Below the pieces are notes generated by a model. It saw nothing but the letters and a program-made list of their open reading frames with translations, searched no databases and had not been told where the DNA came from. A DNA stretch of 64,000 nt from Palsa-504 sp963806335 (GTDB lineage Bacteria > Actinomycetota > Actinomycetes > Streptosporangiales > Streptosporangiaceae), in assembly GCA_963806335.1 (NCBI GenBank), contig CAWDXO010000010.1, positions 317,762-381,761 on the forward strand. Direction: 5' to 3'. A program made the position numbers and the translations under genes. How positions within the stretch are numbered: the stretch's first letter is position 1; every line of letters begins with the position of its first letter. Shown here piece by piece: positions 17,653 to 27,331 of this stretch.

Positions 17653-18762
17653 TCACCGGGCCCGCCACTGTTCCAGGTCGGGCCAGCGGACCTCGAGCCC
17701 GAGCCCGGGCCTGGTCCGGTCGGGGCGCAGCACTCCGCCGGTCTGAGGTTCCAGGCAGCCGTCGAAGGCGAGGTGCTCGATGCGGTTGTGGTCGTGGAAG
17801 TACTCCAGGTGCCGCAGATGCCACACGGCAGTGCAGGCGTGCGCGCTCAGCTGCGGAGCGCAGTGCGCCGACAGGTCCATCGAGCGGGCGTCACACAGCG
17901 CGGCCACGCGCAGGAATCCGGAGATGCCGCCGCAGCGGGTTACGTCGGCCTGCAGGCAGTCGACGGCCCCGGCGTCGAGCATGCGCTGGAAGTAGGGCAG
18001 GTTCCAGCCGTACTCGCCTGCCGCCACGCTCATCCCGCCCGGTGCGCGGTCGCGGATCAGGCGCAGCCCGGACAGATCGTCGGAGCTGACCGGCTCCTCG
18101 TACCAGCGCACCCCGAATCGGGCGTACCGGTCCGCCCAGCCCAGCGCGTCGGCCCGGGCGAAGGCGCCGTTCGCGTCGACGAACAGCTCGACGTCCCCGC
18201 CGATCGCGTCACGGGCGACCCGCAGCCGCTGATGGTCGCGATCGGGATCGGCGCCGGTCTTCATCTTCACCCGCGGTATCCCGGCCTGCACCCAGCCGGA
18301 GAGCTGCTCGGCGAGCTGCCGGTCGGTGTAGTTGCAGAACCCGCCGCTGCCGTAGATGGGCGTTACGTCACGCACCGCGTCCATGACGTCGACCAGGGCC
18401 CGGTCGAGCAGCCGGGCCTTGAGATCCCACAGCGCCACGTCGACCGCGGAGATGGCCATCGACACCAGGCCGGTCTGCCCGAAGTTGCGCACCGCCCGCC
18501 ACATGGCAGCCCATGCCCGCCCCACTTGCAGCGGATCCTGGCCGCACACGATCTCGGCGAGCTTGGCGTTGACCACCTCGGCGGCCGCCGGGTGAGCGTA
18601 GGAGTACCCGATGCCGGCGCTGTCTCCAGCGCGGACCACCACCAGCAGCAGCGTGGTCTGGCTCCACTCGAGGGTGCCGTCTCGCTCGGGCTGCTCGGTA
18701 GGAATGGTGAACGCGCCGGCCTCGACCGACTTGATCGCCGGGGCCTGTGACCAGGCGCTCAC
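17653..18762 (-). CDS. Enolase-superfamily (mandelate racemase-like) sugar-acid dehydratase
   Basis: From the GTG at 18762 the protein has 369 residues, the normal size. It shows the N-terminal capping domain (IPTEQPERDGTLEW) and the barrel with the KxK pair (RVKMKTG), metal ligands in VDANGAF, WYEEPVS and AAGEYGWN, and the late histidine in SAHCAPQLSAHA. Enzymes of this group abstract a proton next to a carboxylate; many dehydrate or epimerise sugar acids. The product could be a 2-keto acid or hydroxyacid for the adjacent D-LDH-like oxidase. It overlaps a 46-residue frame (GTGA) and begins the lactate/bd operon. Confidence 0.85.
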   Translation of the reverse strand: MSAWSQAPAIKSVEAGAFTIPTEQPERDGTLEWSQTTLLLVVVRAGDSAGIGYSYAHPAAAEVVNAKLAEIVCGQDPLQVGRAWAAMWRAVRNFGQTGLVSMAISAVDVALWDLKARLLDRALVDVMDAVRDVTPIYGSGGFCNYTDRQLAEQLSGWVQAGIPRVKMKTGADPDRDHQRLRVARDAIGGDVELFVDANGAFARADALGWADRYARFGVRWYEEPVSSDDLSGLRLIRDRAPGGMSVAAGEYGWNLPYFQRMLDAGAVDCLQADVTRCGGISGFLRVAALCDARSMDLSAHCAPQLSAHACTAVWHLRHLEYFHDHNRIEHLAFDGCLEPQTGGVLRPDRTRPGLGLEVRWPDLEQWRAR

Positions 18763-18899
18763 CGGCCGGCCCCCGGCAGGTGTTCCTTGGCCTCGGCCAG
18801 CTCGCCCGTGAGCCCCTTCGTCGTGATGCCGGCGGCGTCCTCGTCGCCGTGTAGCAGCCCCCGATGCTCGTAGGAGACCTGGTTTGCTACGTCGGGCAT
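18759..18899 (-). CDS. Small acidic protein coupled to the enolase-superfamily gene
   Basis: A 46-residue frame starts MPDVANQVSYEHRGLLHGDE and ends in a TGA that overlaps the GTG of the next gene by two bases. Upstream of its ATG the minus strand reads GGAAAGGAAGAAGGGCA, a good ribosome binding site. The product is hydrophilic, without cysteines or membrane segments. Its position as the first gene of the operon and the clean coupling argue that it is real; I recognise no family. Confidence 0.5.
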   Translation of the reverse strand: MPDVANQVSYEHRGLLHGDEDAAGITTKGLTGELAEAKEHLPGAGR

Positions 18900-19460
18900 T
18901 GCCCTTCTTCCTTTCCGGACCAGGTATCGCCGGCCCTAATCTCTCGGGCCGTCCCAGGCGGCCCGCTCTTACGGACGGCGACGGATGCGCTCGCGCGGGA
19001 GTCGCCCGATTCAAGACCGCCCGGTCAGCCATCGGCCATTGGCTACGGCGCCCGGACGTCCGTAGTTCGGACCTGCTGTCATGTATTCCTTATCCGGGAG
19101 CCGCGAAGCTTCCTGCGGTGCCCAGCTGCCGCCGGGCTGGTGTGCTCATACAGTGCAGAGTTACCTCGTAAAACGACATATAAACGCTACGGAAGAAATA
19201 TCGTTCAGCGATACATATCCTGCCCCAGGAGACCCGCGTGTGCGGGGCCGTGCCACCGGCTGCGCCCGGTCGTGATGACCACACGGAATTATCTGCCCGA
19301 GCGCGCATAACCAGGCCGAGCCGGGCAGCCGGAATTATTGTGTTGCTCTGAGGTTTGATCGTGCCGCGATGGGTACCTCGTCTGCCGAAGGCGCCGGTCG
19401 ATAACTGGCGGGACCAAAGTGGCGGGGAGTTCGCAACGGACTCAGGACGCTGGAGGCGTA
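18900..19460. other. Divergent intergenic region between the lactate/bd operon and fdh
   Basis: This 560-base region holds the promoters of two divergent respiratory operons. It contains copy D of the recurring motif near its centre. The part 19150-19220 is clearly AT-richer than average. No supported gene is seen. Confidence 0.5.
19166..19184. promoter_or_regulatory. Copy D of the recurring motif between two respiratory operons
   Basis: TCGTAAAACGACATATAAA contains the perfect core TCGT-AAA-ACGA and matches copy B at 16 of 19 positions. It is about 270 bases from the starts of both divergent operons, so it could control either or both. Confidence 0.6.
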
Positions 19461-22400
19461 GTGGGTGTGCGCACCTTCCTTGAGGGCTGGCCGGTCTACC
19501 GGCAGCTGACCGGGACCGATCCGCTAGGCCGTGGTGCCGCCGCCAAGAGCGGGCGGTCGGCCCGGCTCGAACCGCGAACCGGGTCCGCGGACAAGGTGGT
19601 CAAGTCGGTCTGCCCGTACTGCGCGGTGGGATGCGGGCAGGACGTCTACGTGCGGGACGGAAAGGTCACCCAGATCGAGGGCGACCCGGACTCGCCGGTC
19701 AGCCGGGGCCGGCTGTGCCCGAAGGGCTCGGCGAGCTTGCAGCTGACGACCGGCAGCGCCCGCCGGTACCAGGTGCTGTACCGGCGCCCGTTCGGCACGG
19801 AATGGGAATCACTCGACCTCGACACCGCCATGGACATGATCGCGGACCGGGTGATCGCCGCTCGCCGCAAAGGCTGGGAGTGGGATGCCGGCGGTATCCG
19901 CACCCGCCGGACTCTCGGGTTCGCCAGCCTCGGCGGGGCGACCCTGGACAACGAAGAGAACTACCTGATCAAGAAGCTGTTCACGGCGCTGGGCGCGATC
20001 CAGATCGAGAACCAGGCGCGTATTTGACACTCCGCCACCGTCCCCAGTCTGGGGACTAGTTTCGGCCGGGGCGGGGCGACCACGTTCCAGCAGGATCTGC
20101 AGAACGCGGACTGCATCCTCATCGAGGGCTCGAACATGGCCGAGTGCCACCCGGTGGGGTTCCAGTGGGTGATGGAGGCTAAGGCGCGGGGCGCGAAGCT
20201 TATCCACGTCGATCCCCGCTTCACCCGGACCAGCGCGCTGGCCGACCTGCACGTGCCGCTGCGCGCGGGCTCCGACATCGCGTTCCTCGGCGGGATCATC
20301 AACTACGTCCTGTCCCGCGAGAAGTACTTCCGGGAGTACGTGCTGGCCTACACCAACGCCGCGGTGATCGTGACCGAGGACTTCGCCGACACCGAGGACC
20401 TAGACGGCGTGTTCTCCGGGCTGGACCGGGAAGGCCGGTCCTACGACCTCCACACCTGGCAGTACGAGGGGCTGGAAGTTCAGGCGGCCTCCGGGGAGCG
20501 GGATAAGGAGTACGGTGACCGGGCCGCGTCCACCCGGGAGGCAGGCCGGGGCGAGGCCCACGGCTCTGGCGGCCCGGCGCTTCCCGCGGGGACCCCGGAA
20601 AGGGACGACACGCTGCAGCACCCGCGGTGCGTGTTCCAGGTGCTGAAACGGCACTTCGCCCGGTACACCCCGGAAATGGTGGAGCAGGTCTGCGGCGTGC
20701 CGCAGGATACCTTCGGCCGGGTCTGCGAGCTGCTGACGGAGAACTCGGGGCGGGAGCGGACCAGCGCGTTCGTCTACAGCGTCGGCTGGACCCAGCACAC
20801 GGTCGGGGTCCAGTACATCCGGACCGCGTCGATCCTGCAGACCCTGCTGGGCAACATCGGCCGGCCGGGTGGCGGCATCCTGGCGCTGCGCGGGCACGCC
20901 TCGATCCAGGGCTCCACCGACATCCCCACGCTGTTCAACCTGCTGCCGGGATACCTGCCGATGCCGCACGCCCACTCCCAGGAGGACCTCGACACCTACG
21001 CCGCGGCTGAGGCGGCGCAAAAGGGCTACTGGGCGAACATGCGCGCGTACACGGTGAGCCTCCTGAAGGCCTGGTGGGGACCCGCGGCCCGGCAGGAGAA
21101 CGATTTCTGCTTCGATTACCTGCCCCGGCTGACCGGCAGCCACAGCACCTACGAAACGGTGATGGCGCAGCTGGCGGGCACCTGCTACGGCTACTTCCTG
21201 TACGGCGAGAACCCGGCCGTAGGGTCGGCCAACGCCAGGCTCCAGCGGCTGGGCATGGCCAAGCTCGACTGGCTGGTGGTGCGGGACTTCTCGCTGATCG
21301 AGAGCGCCACCTGGTGGAAGGACGGCCCGGAGATCGAGACCGGGGAACTGCGCACCGAGGACATCGGGACCGAGGTGTTCTTCCTGCCCGCCGCCGCGCA
21401 CACCGAGAAGGACGGCTCGTTCACCAACACCCAGCGGATGCTGCAGTGGCACCACCAGGCGGTCCAGCCGCCGGGGGACGCACGCAGCGACCTGTGGTTC
21501 ACCTACCATCTTGGCCGCAAGATCAGGCAGAAGCTGGCCGACCCGGATGTCCGGCAGCAGGAGACCGCTGACATCGCGCGGCACCTGGGTCACTCCGCCG
21601 CGGAGATGGACCAGCCCATCCTCGACCTCACCTGGGACTACCCCGTGAAGGGAGAGATCGCCGAGCCCGACGCCGAGGCGGTCCTGGCCGAGATCAACGG
21701 CTGGGAGGCCGGCGGCCGGCCGCTGGCTTCTTATGAACAGCTGAACGACGACGGCTCGACCGCCTGCGGATGCTGGATCTACTGCGGGGTCTACGCCGAC
21801 GGCGTGAACCAGGCCGCCCGCCGGAAGCCATCGGGCGAACAGAACTGGGTCGCGAACCAGTGGGGCTGGGCGTGGCCGGCCAACCGCCGGATCCTGTACA
21901 ACCGCGCCTCGGCCGACCCTGACGGCAAGCCGTGGAGCGAGCGTAAGGCACTGGTCTGGTGGGACGAGGACGAGGCGCAGTGGACCGGCCACGACATCGC
22001 CGACTTCACCGCCGGCAAGTCGCCGCATTACCGGCCGCCGGACGGCGCAACCGGCCCCGAGGCGCTGTCCGGGACGGACCCGTTCATCATGCAGGCCGAC
22101 GGCAAGGCGTGGCTGTTCGCGCCGGCCGGCCTGGTCGACGGCCCACTGCCCGCGCACTACGAACCGCAGGACTCCCCGTTCCGCAACCTGCTGTACGGCC
22201 AGGACCGCAACCCGGTCCGCCGGGTGGCCGCGTTCAAGCATCCGGATAACCGGATGCAGCCCAGCGGCGACGACCCGGGCTCGGAGGTGTTCCCTTATGT
22301 CGCCACCACCTACCGGCTCACCGAGCACCACACGGCCGGCGGGATGAGCCGGTCGCTGCCGTACCTCGCCGAGCTGCAGCCCGAGTTCTTCTGCGAGGTC

Positions 22401-22766
22401 TCGCCGCGGCTCGCGGCCGAGCGCGGGCTCGAGCACCTGGGCTGGGCCACGATCGCCTCCGCGCGCAACGTCATCGAGGCCCGCGTGCTGGTGACCGAGC
22501 GGATGAAGACGCTCACCGTGCAGGGCCGGCGCCTGGAGCAGGTCGGCCTGCCCTACCACTGGGGACCGAACGGCTACAGCACCGGCGACGCGGCCAACGA
22601 GCTGACCGCGGTCAGCCTGGACCCGAACGTGCACATCCAGGAAGTCAAGGCGTTCGCCTGCGACATCCAGCCGGGGCGCAGGCCGCGCGGGGCCGGCCGG
22701 GCCGGGCTGGTCCGGGACTACCAGCGCCGGGCGGGCATCACCGAGGAGACGGGAATGGCGCCATGA
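19461..22766 (+). CDS. fdhA: Formate dehydrogenase catalytic subunit, selenocysteine-containing
   Basis: The frame from the GTG at 19461 (GGAGG just upstream; GTG at 19419 or 19467 are alternatives) is continuous to 22766 except for one TGA at 20025-20027. Around it the product reads NQARI-U-HSATVPSLG and then FGRGG, matching the active-site selenocysteine and following histidine of FdhG/FdhN-type enzymes. Reading through gives 1101 residues. An N-terminal [4Fe-4S] motif (CPYCAVGCG, then GRLCPKG), the molybdopterin domains and a C-terminal molydopterin-dinucleotide domain (CEVSPRLA, YHWGPNGYSTGDAANELT) are present. The enzyme oxidises formate to CO2 with Mo or W bis-MGD. No twin-arginine signal is evident. 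Its TGA overlaps the fdhB ATG. Confidence 0.88.
20025..20056 (+). promoter_or_regulatory. In-frame UGA selenocysteine codon with SECIS-like hairpin
   Basis: The UGA at 20025-20027 is followed after 12 bases by GTCCCC-AGTCT-GGGGAC (20040-20056), a perfect 6-bp stem with a 5-base loop. Bacterial SECIS elements lie within the coding sequence just behind the UGA and are bound by SelB. The hairpin also encodes VPSLG in frame, which fits the family sequence. Position, stem and protein context agree. Confidence 0.8.
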
Positions 22767-23640
22767 CCAACCTGGCGGACCTGCTGACCGGGGACGGAGA
22801 CCCGGCGAGCCTGGACGGCTACGCCGATCATCCGCCGCGGGTAGGGTTCTTCACCGACACCTCGGTCTGCATCGGCTGCAAGGCCTGCGAAGTCGCCTGC
22901 AAGGAATGGAACCACGTTCCCGAGGGCGGCCTGAACCTGACCGGGATGTCCTATGACAACACCGCGGGCCTGGGCGCGGACACCTGGCGGCACGTGGCGT
23001 TCATCGAGCAACCCGCGGGGGACACCCCCCGCGCACCCCCCGGACGGCCGCGGACGCATCCGACGTCCGGTGGCTGATGTCGTCGGACGTGTGCAAGCAC
23101 TGCACCCACGCCGCCTGCCTGGACGTCTGCCCGACCGGGGCGCTGTTCCGCACCGAGTTCGGCACGGTGGTGGTGCAGGAAGATATCTGCAACGGGTGCG
23201 GCTACTGCATCCCGGCCTGCCCGTACGGCGTGATCGACCAGCGTCAGGAGGATGGCCGGGCGTGGAAGTGCACGCTGTGCTACGACCGGCTCGGCACGGG
23301 CCTGGAACCGGCCTGCGCCAAGGCCTGCCCCACCGACTCGATCCAGTTCGGCCCCCTGGACGAACTGCGGGAACGGGCGGCAGGCCGGCTGGCTCAGCTG
23401 CATGAGGCCGGCGTGGCCGAGGCGCGGCTGTACGGCGAGGATCCCGGGGACGGCGTCGGCGGCGACGGCGCGTTCTTCCTGCTCCTCGACGAGCCGGAGG
23501 TCTACGGACTGCCGCCCGACCCGGTAGTCACCACCAGGGACCTGCCGGCCATGTGGCGGCGTGCGGGCGCCGCCGCGGTCACCCTGGCCGCCGGAGCTAT
23601 CGCCGCGTTCGCGGCCGCCGCGGCGGGCAGACGCCAGTGA
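22763..23640 (+). CDS. fdhB: Formate dehydrogenase iron-sulfur subunit, with one apparent frameshift
   Basis: The first part has CIGCKACEVACKEW; the second, in another frame from about 23045, has CKHCTHAACLDVC, CNGCGYCIPACP and CTLCYDRL to CAKACP. Together they give four ferredoxin-type cluster motifs as in FdhB/FdnH. A C-terminal hydrophobic helix precedes the end. The join between FIEQPAG and ASDVRWLMSSDV needs one missing base and falls between two runs of six C (23025-23030 and 23036-23041), so an assembly error is likely. The subunit passes electrons from FdhA to the membrane subunit. Confidence 0.8.
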
Positions 23641-23702
23641 GCCGCAGGGCTGAGACCCGGGCCCGTTCGGCCAGAAGTTTACGGCATCAGCTGGGAGGAC
23701 GG

Positions 23703-24725
23703 ATGAGTGAGTCCGAGGTCACCACAGACGGCCAGCGGGGGGTGCGGCCGGGCCGCCAGGCACCGCCGGGGAACAACGCGGGGCCGCGGCGCCGGGGCCG
23801 GCCCGGCGAACAGCCGATGGTGCCGTCGGCGGAGTTCACCTCCTACTACGGCAAGCCCGTCATCAACGCGCCGGTGTGGGCGTCACCGGACATCCCCGGC
23901 TATCTGTTCCTCGGCGGGCTGGCCGGGGCGTCGTCGCTGCTTGGCGCCGGGGCGCAGCTGACCGCACGGCCGTCGCTGGCCCGGGCGGCGAAGGCGGGCG
24001 CGTTCGGGGCCGGCTGCCTGTCCATGGTGGCGCTGGTCCACGACCTGGGCCGACCCGGACGTTTCCTGAACATGCTCCGGGTGGTCAAGGTCAGCTCGCC
24101 GATGAACGTCGGCTCCTGGCTGCTGGCCGGGTACGTCCCGGCCGCCGGCGTGGCCGCCGCCAGCGCGCTGACCGCACGGCTCCCGCGGGCCGGAGCCACG
24201 GCCACCGCGGCTTCCGCGCTGCTCGGGCCGGCCGTCGCCGCGTACACTGCCGTGCTGGTCAGCGACACCGCCGTGCCTGCCTGGCATGAGGGGTACCCGG
24301 AGATGCCGTTCGTCTTCGCCGGCTCGGCCGCGGCCGCGGCCGCGGGGCTGGGGCTGCTCGCCGCGCCGCCCGGCGAGAACGCGCCGGCCCGGAACCTGGG
24401 GCTCTTCGGCGCGGGCCTGGAGCTGGCTGCGTCCCGCACGATGACCCGGCGGATCGGCATGGTCGCCGAGACCTACCAGCGTGGCCGGGGCGGAGCCTAC
24501 CTGAAAGCCGGCGAGGCACTGACCGTCCTGGGAGCGGCCGGCTCGCTGGTCAGCCATCGCAGCCGGGTGGCCGGCGTGCTGTCCGGCGCCGCCCTGCTGG
24601 CCGCCTCCGCCGCTACCCGCTGGGGCGTCTTCCACGCCGGGCTGGCCTCCGCCAGGGACCCGAAATACACCGTGGTCCCGCAGCGCGAACGACTCCAGCG
24701 CCGCGCCTCTCCGGCCTCACGCTGA
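23703..24725 (+). CDS. NrfD/PsrC-like membrane subunit of formate dehydrogenase
   Basis: From the ATG at 23703 (GGGAGG five bases before) the protein has 340 residues. A polar, arginine-rich N-terminus of about 60 residues is followed by about eight hydrophobic segments; VASPxIPGYLFLGGLAG-like sequence and HDLGRPGRFLNMLRVVK are typical of NrfD/PsrC quinone-binding subunits. It probably anchors FdhAB to the membrane and reduces menaquinone. It closes the fdh operon after fdhB with a 62-base gap. Confidence 0.85.
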   Translation: MSESEVTTDGQRGVRPGRQAPPGNNAGPRRRGRPGEQPMVPSAEFTSYYGKPVINAPVWASPDIPGYLFLGGLAGASSLLGAGAQLTARPSLARAAKAGAFGAGCLSMVALVHDLGRPGRFLNMLRVVKVSSPMNVGSWLLAGYVPAAGVAAASALTARLPRAGATATAASALLGPAVAAYTAVLVSDTAVPAWHEGYPEMPFVFAGSAAAAAAGLGLLAAPPGENAPARNLGLFGAGLELAASRTMTRRIGMVAETYQRGRGGAYLKAGEALTVLGAAGSLVSHRSRVAGVLSGAALLAASAATRWGVFHAGLASARDPKYTVVPQRERLQRRASPASR

Positions 24726-24759
24726 GCCGCACGTCCCGACGCGGAGCAGGAACTGAGTC

Positions 24760-25686
24760 TCATGGGGCATCTCTCGCGGTCGCGGACTTCTTCTCCTCCA
24801 GGGTGGCGAGGTATGCGTTGTACGCCCTGAGGTCGCCGGGCACGCCGGCCAGGGAAGTATCGCGGGCCCGGATGAAACTCGCCGCGAGGACCACGGCTAG
24901 CACGGTCATGATCAGGTCGCTGCCCGCGAACATGATGAGGCCGCCTGCGTGCAGGTCGGTGACAAGGCTTGGTCCCCACGTCCGGCCGGCCCGTGCGTAA
25001 GCGGGAAACAGTTCCCGGGGAACGAGCATGAGCGTGACACCGACCAGGGTGTCCACCGGCATCGTGATCAGCAGCAGCAGGTAGCGGCCGAGAATGGAGA
25101 CCCGCCATCTGATCGGCTCGGAGCCGACGACCGGCAGGAAGTACAGGTAGCCGACTACGAGGTAAAGGACATGCTCGCCGTCATGGATGGCCGCGTTTTC
25201 CAGCACGAGGTTCATCAGCGGAGTCAGGTGCGTGCTGATAACCGTGCTCGCGTACAGCGTTGCGGCCACCGGCGGCCAGGTCAGACCGGACACGACCCGC
25301 GACCTGAGAATGCGCTTGACGCGGGTGTGCAGCGGGTTGCGCGCCACGTGCAGGAGCAGCGTGGCGGGCCTGGCGAAGATGAGCAGCGGTGGCGCCACCA
25401 TGATCAGGAGCAGGTGCTGCACCATGTGGGCGCTGAACAAGACATCGTCGTAGATCCCGATGCTGCTCTGCGTCGCCACCGCTATCGCAGCGAGACCTAG
25501 CAGGAACGCCAGTGTCCGGCTGGCTGGCCATGGCCGGGCCGGGTGCCGCCGGCCGGCCAGCCAGCCGGCCGACAGGTAAGCCGCGGCGAGCAGCATCAGC
25601 GCCGCGCTCACCAGCGGCGCGAACTGCCAGCTGGTGAGCGCGTCGCTTGCGGTCAGCGGCGCCAATCGTGTTCCGGTCGTGGGCAT
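24760..25686 (-). CDS. CtaG-type cytochrome c oxidase assembly protein
   Basis: The 308-residue protein has about seven transmembrane segments and the family sequence SIGIYDDVLFSAHMVQHLLL followed by APPLLIFARP and later WGPSLVTDLHAGG. CtaG of the caa3 type helps insert copper into oxidase or acts in copper handling. It converges on the fdh operon. No oxidase subunit genes of the heme-copper type lie in the window. Confidence 0.85.
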   Translation of the reverse strand: MPTTGTRLAPLTASDALTSWQFAPLVSAALMLLAAAYLSAGWLAGRRHPARPWPASRTLAFLLGLAAIAVATQSSIGIYDDVLFSAHMVQHLLLIMVAPPLLIFARPATLLLHVARNPLHTRVKRILRSRVVSGLTWPPVAATLYASTVISTHLTPLMNLVLENAAIHDGEHVLYLVVGYLYFLPVVGSEPIRWRVSILGRYLLLLITMPVDTLVGVTLMLVPRELFPAYARAGRTWGPSLVTDLHAGGLIMFAGSDLIMTVLAVVLAASFIRARDTSLAGVPGDLRAYNAYLATLEEKKSATARDAP

Positions 25687-25729
25687 GCCCCTGCGCTACC
25701 CTCGGCTCGGTCCCCCAGGTCGCGGTCGC

Positions 25730-26773
25730 TCATTTCTTCTGGGTCAGCGGGATGGCGGGCCGGGGCTGGGGCGGGAGGGTGATCCGGCGGCGTTTGCCGG
25801 CCAGGTCCCGGGTCAGCGCGATGGCGAAGGTCTTGGCGGTGGTGGGGATGGTCTTGAGATAGGAGGGGTCCAGGAAGCCGCCGGCCATGTGGCTGAACTG
25901 GCCCCGGGCGCCGTGGTCCTCCTCGGCGTCGGCGGGATGGTAGAGGTTGACCGGGCGGTCGGCCGAGATCGGCTGGCCGGTCAGCTGGGTCGACCAGGCG
26001 CCGAGGGCGGCGTACTGGTTGCCGAGGCCGGGGAACATGCGGCCGGCCATGATCAGGAGCTTGTTCCACGATCCGATGATCTTCTCGCGGCGGCCGGTCA
26101 GGGCGGTCTCGAGGACGAATTTCGCGATCAGCTCGGGCTGGTAAATGGGCGGTACGGGCTGGGGATGGCGGTCCAGCGTGGTCGCGCACCAGTCGAACTG
26201 GGGAGTGTTGACGGCCGGCAGGTACACCATGCTCAGCTGGACGTTGCTGCCCTCGTGCAGCAGTTCGGCGCGGGTGGATTCGAAGAATCCCCGGCAGGCG
26301 AACTTGGAGGAGCAGTAGGCGGCCTGCAGCGGGATGCCGATGATGCCCAGGGCCGAGCCGATGTTCACGATGTTGCCGCGGTCGCGTGGCCGCATCCGGT
26401 TCAGGGCCGCCATCGTGCCCCACACCTGACCCAGGAACGTGACCTCCACGGCGCGCTGGAAGTCGGCCGGCTTGACCTCCCAGGTCGGGGCGAACACGGT
26501 GGTCATCGCGTCGTTGACCCAGACGTCGATCGGGCCGAGTTCTGCTTCTGTGCGGGAGGCCGCCGCGTCGACCTGGTCGAACTGGCTGACGTCGGCGGGC
26601 AGGACCAGGGCACGGCCGCCTGCTTTCGCCACCTCGGCGGCCGCCGCGTCCAGGCCTGCCTCCCCGCGGGCGAGCAAGCCTATGTCGAAACCCTCGGCCG
26701 CGAAGGCGCGGGCGGTAGCCCGGCCGACTCCCGCGGATGCTCCGGTAATGAGTGCCACCCGGCGTGCTGGCAT
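25730..26773 (-). CDS. Short-chain dehydrogenase/reductase
   Basis: The 347-residue protein starts with the Rossmann motif VALITGASAGVGRATA, has the NADP-type loop, the strand LPADVSQFDQV, an altered NNAG-like site (VNDAMTT) and the catalytic Ser in NIGSALG with YCSSK (Tyr, Lys). The C-terminal 120 residues extend beyond the core fold and hold a hydrophobic helix near KLLIMAGRMFPG. The substrate is not evident. It is 43 bases upstream of ctaG on the same strand, possibly in one transcript. Confidence 0.88.
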   Translation of the reverse strand: MPARRVALITGASAGVGRATARAFAAEGFDIGLLARGEAGLDAAAAEVAKAGGRALVLPADVSQFDQVDAAASRTEAELGPIDVWVNDAMTTVFAPTWEVKPADFQRAVEVTFLGQVWGTMAALNRMRPRDRGNIVNIGSALGIIGIPLQAAYCSSKFACRGFFESTRAELLHEGSNVQLSMVYLPAVNTPQFDWCATTLDRHPQPVPPIYQPELIAKFVLETALTGRREKIIGSWNKLLIMAGRMFPGLGNQYAALGAWSTQLTGQPISADRPVNLYHPADAEEDHGARGQFSHMAGGFLDPSYLKTIPTTAKTFAIALTRDLAGKRRRITLPPQPRPAIPLTQKK

Positions 26774-26843
26774 GGTGTCGTCCTTTCTGCAGTTACTTCG
26801 TTCGGCGGTATGTCATGGCCTGCGGGCCAGGGATCTTTCGCCG

Positions 26844-27278
26844 TTAGGCGGCCCGCTGGGGCGCTAGGTGCCGGGCCAGCCGTTCCGCCTGGCGGTCCCG
26901 GAGCGCCCGCAGCGCCCCGGTCGTGGGGGCCGCGGAGTCCGCATTCCTGGCGCAGGCCAGGCCAGCGGTTGCTAGCGAGGCTGCGAGCAGGGCGTCGAGC
27001 AGCGCAGCCTTGCGCCAGCGGCCGGAGAACAGGCCCAGCGCCGCCATGCTGAGCGCATGGGCGGTGTCGGCCTCGGCCCCCAGGACGAGCACGGCCCGGG
27101 TGGGCTGGTCTGAGGTGAGCAGAGCCTGGGCGAGGTGACGGGCCCCCAGGATCGCGGCTACCGGCCGCGCAGGCGCGGGCGGATTACGCCGGGATCCTGT
27201 TGCGGCCGACCAGGTTAGGTAAGCCGTTCCCAGCGCGGCCCGGGACGCGCAGAACAAGCGCTGAACAGTGCGATCCAC
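26844..27278 (-). CDS. Small hypothetical membrane-associated protein
   Basis: The GTG at 27278 is preceded by AAGGAAAGGA and gives 144 residues. Several moderately hydrophobic alanine/leucine-rich helices are seen (for example HALSMAALGLFSG and LLDALLAASLATAGLA), with an arginine-rich C-terminus. I do not recognise the family. It sits between the SDR and the GH15 gene on the same strand and is probably cotranscribed with them. Confidence 0.55.
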   Translation of the reverse strand: MDRTVQRLFCASRAALGTAYLTWSAATGSRRNPPAPARPVAAILGARHLAQALLTSDQPTRAVLVLGAEADTAHALSMAALGLFSGRWRKAALLDALLAASLATAGLACARNADSAAPTTGALRALRDRQAERLARHLAPQRAA

Positions 27279-27331
27279 TGTCGTTCCTTTCCTTCCTGCG
27301 CTGCTCGCCGCGGCCTGCGGGCCGGCCGGTG

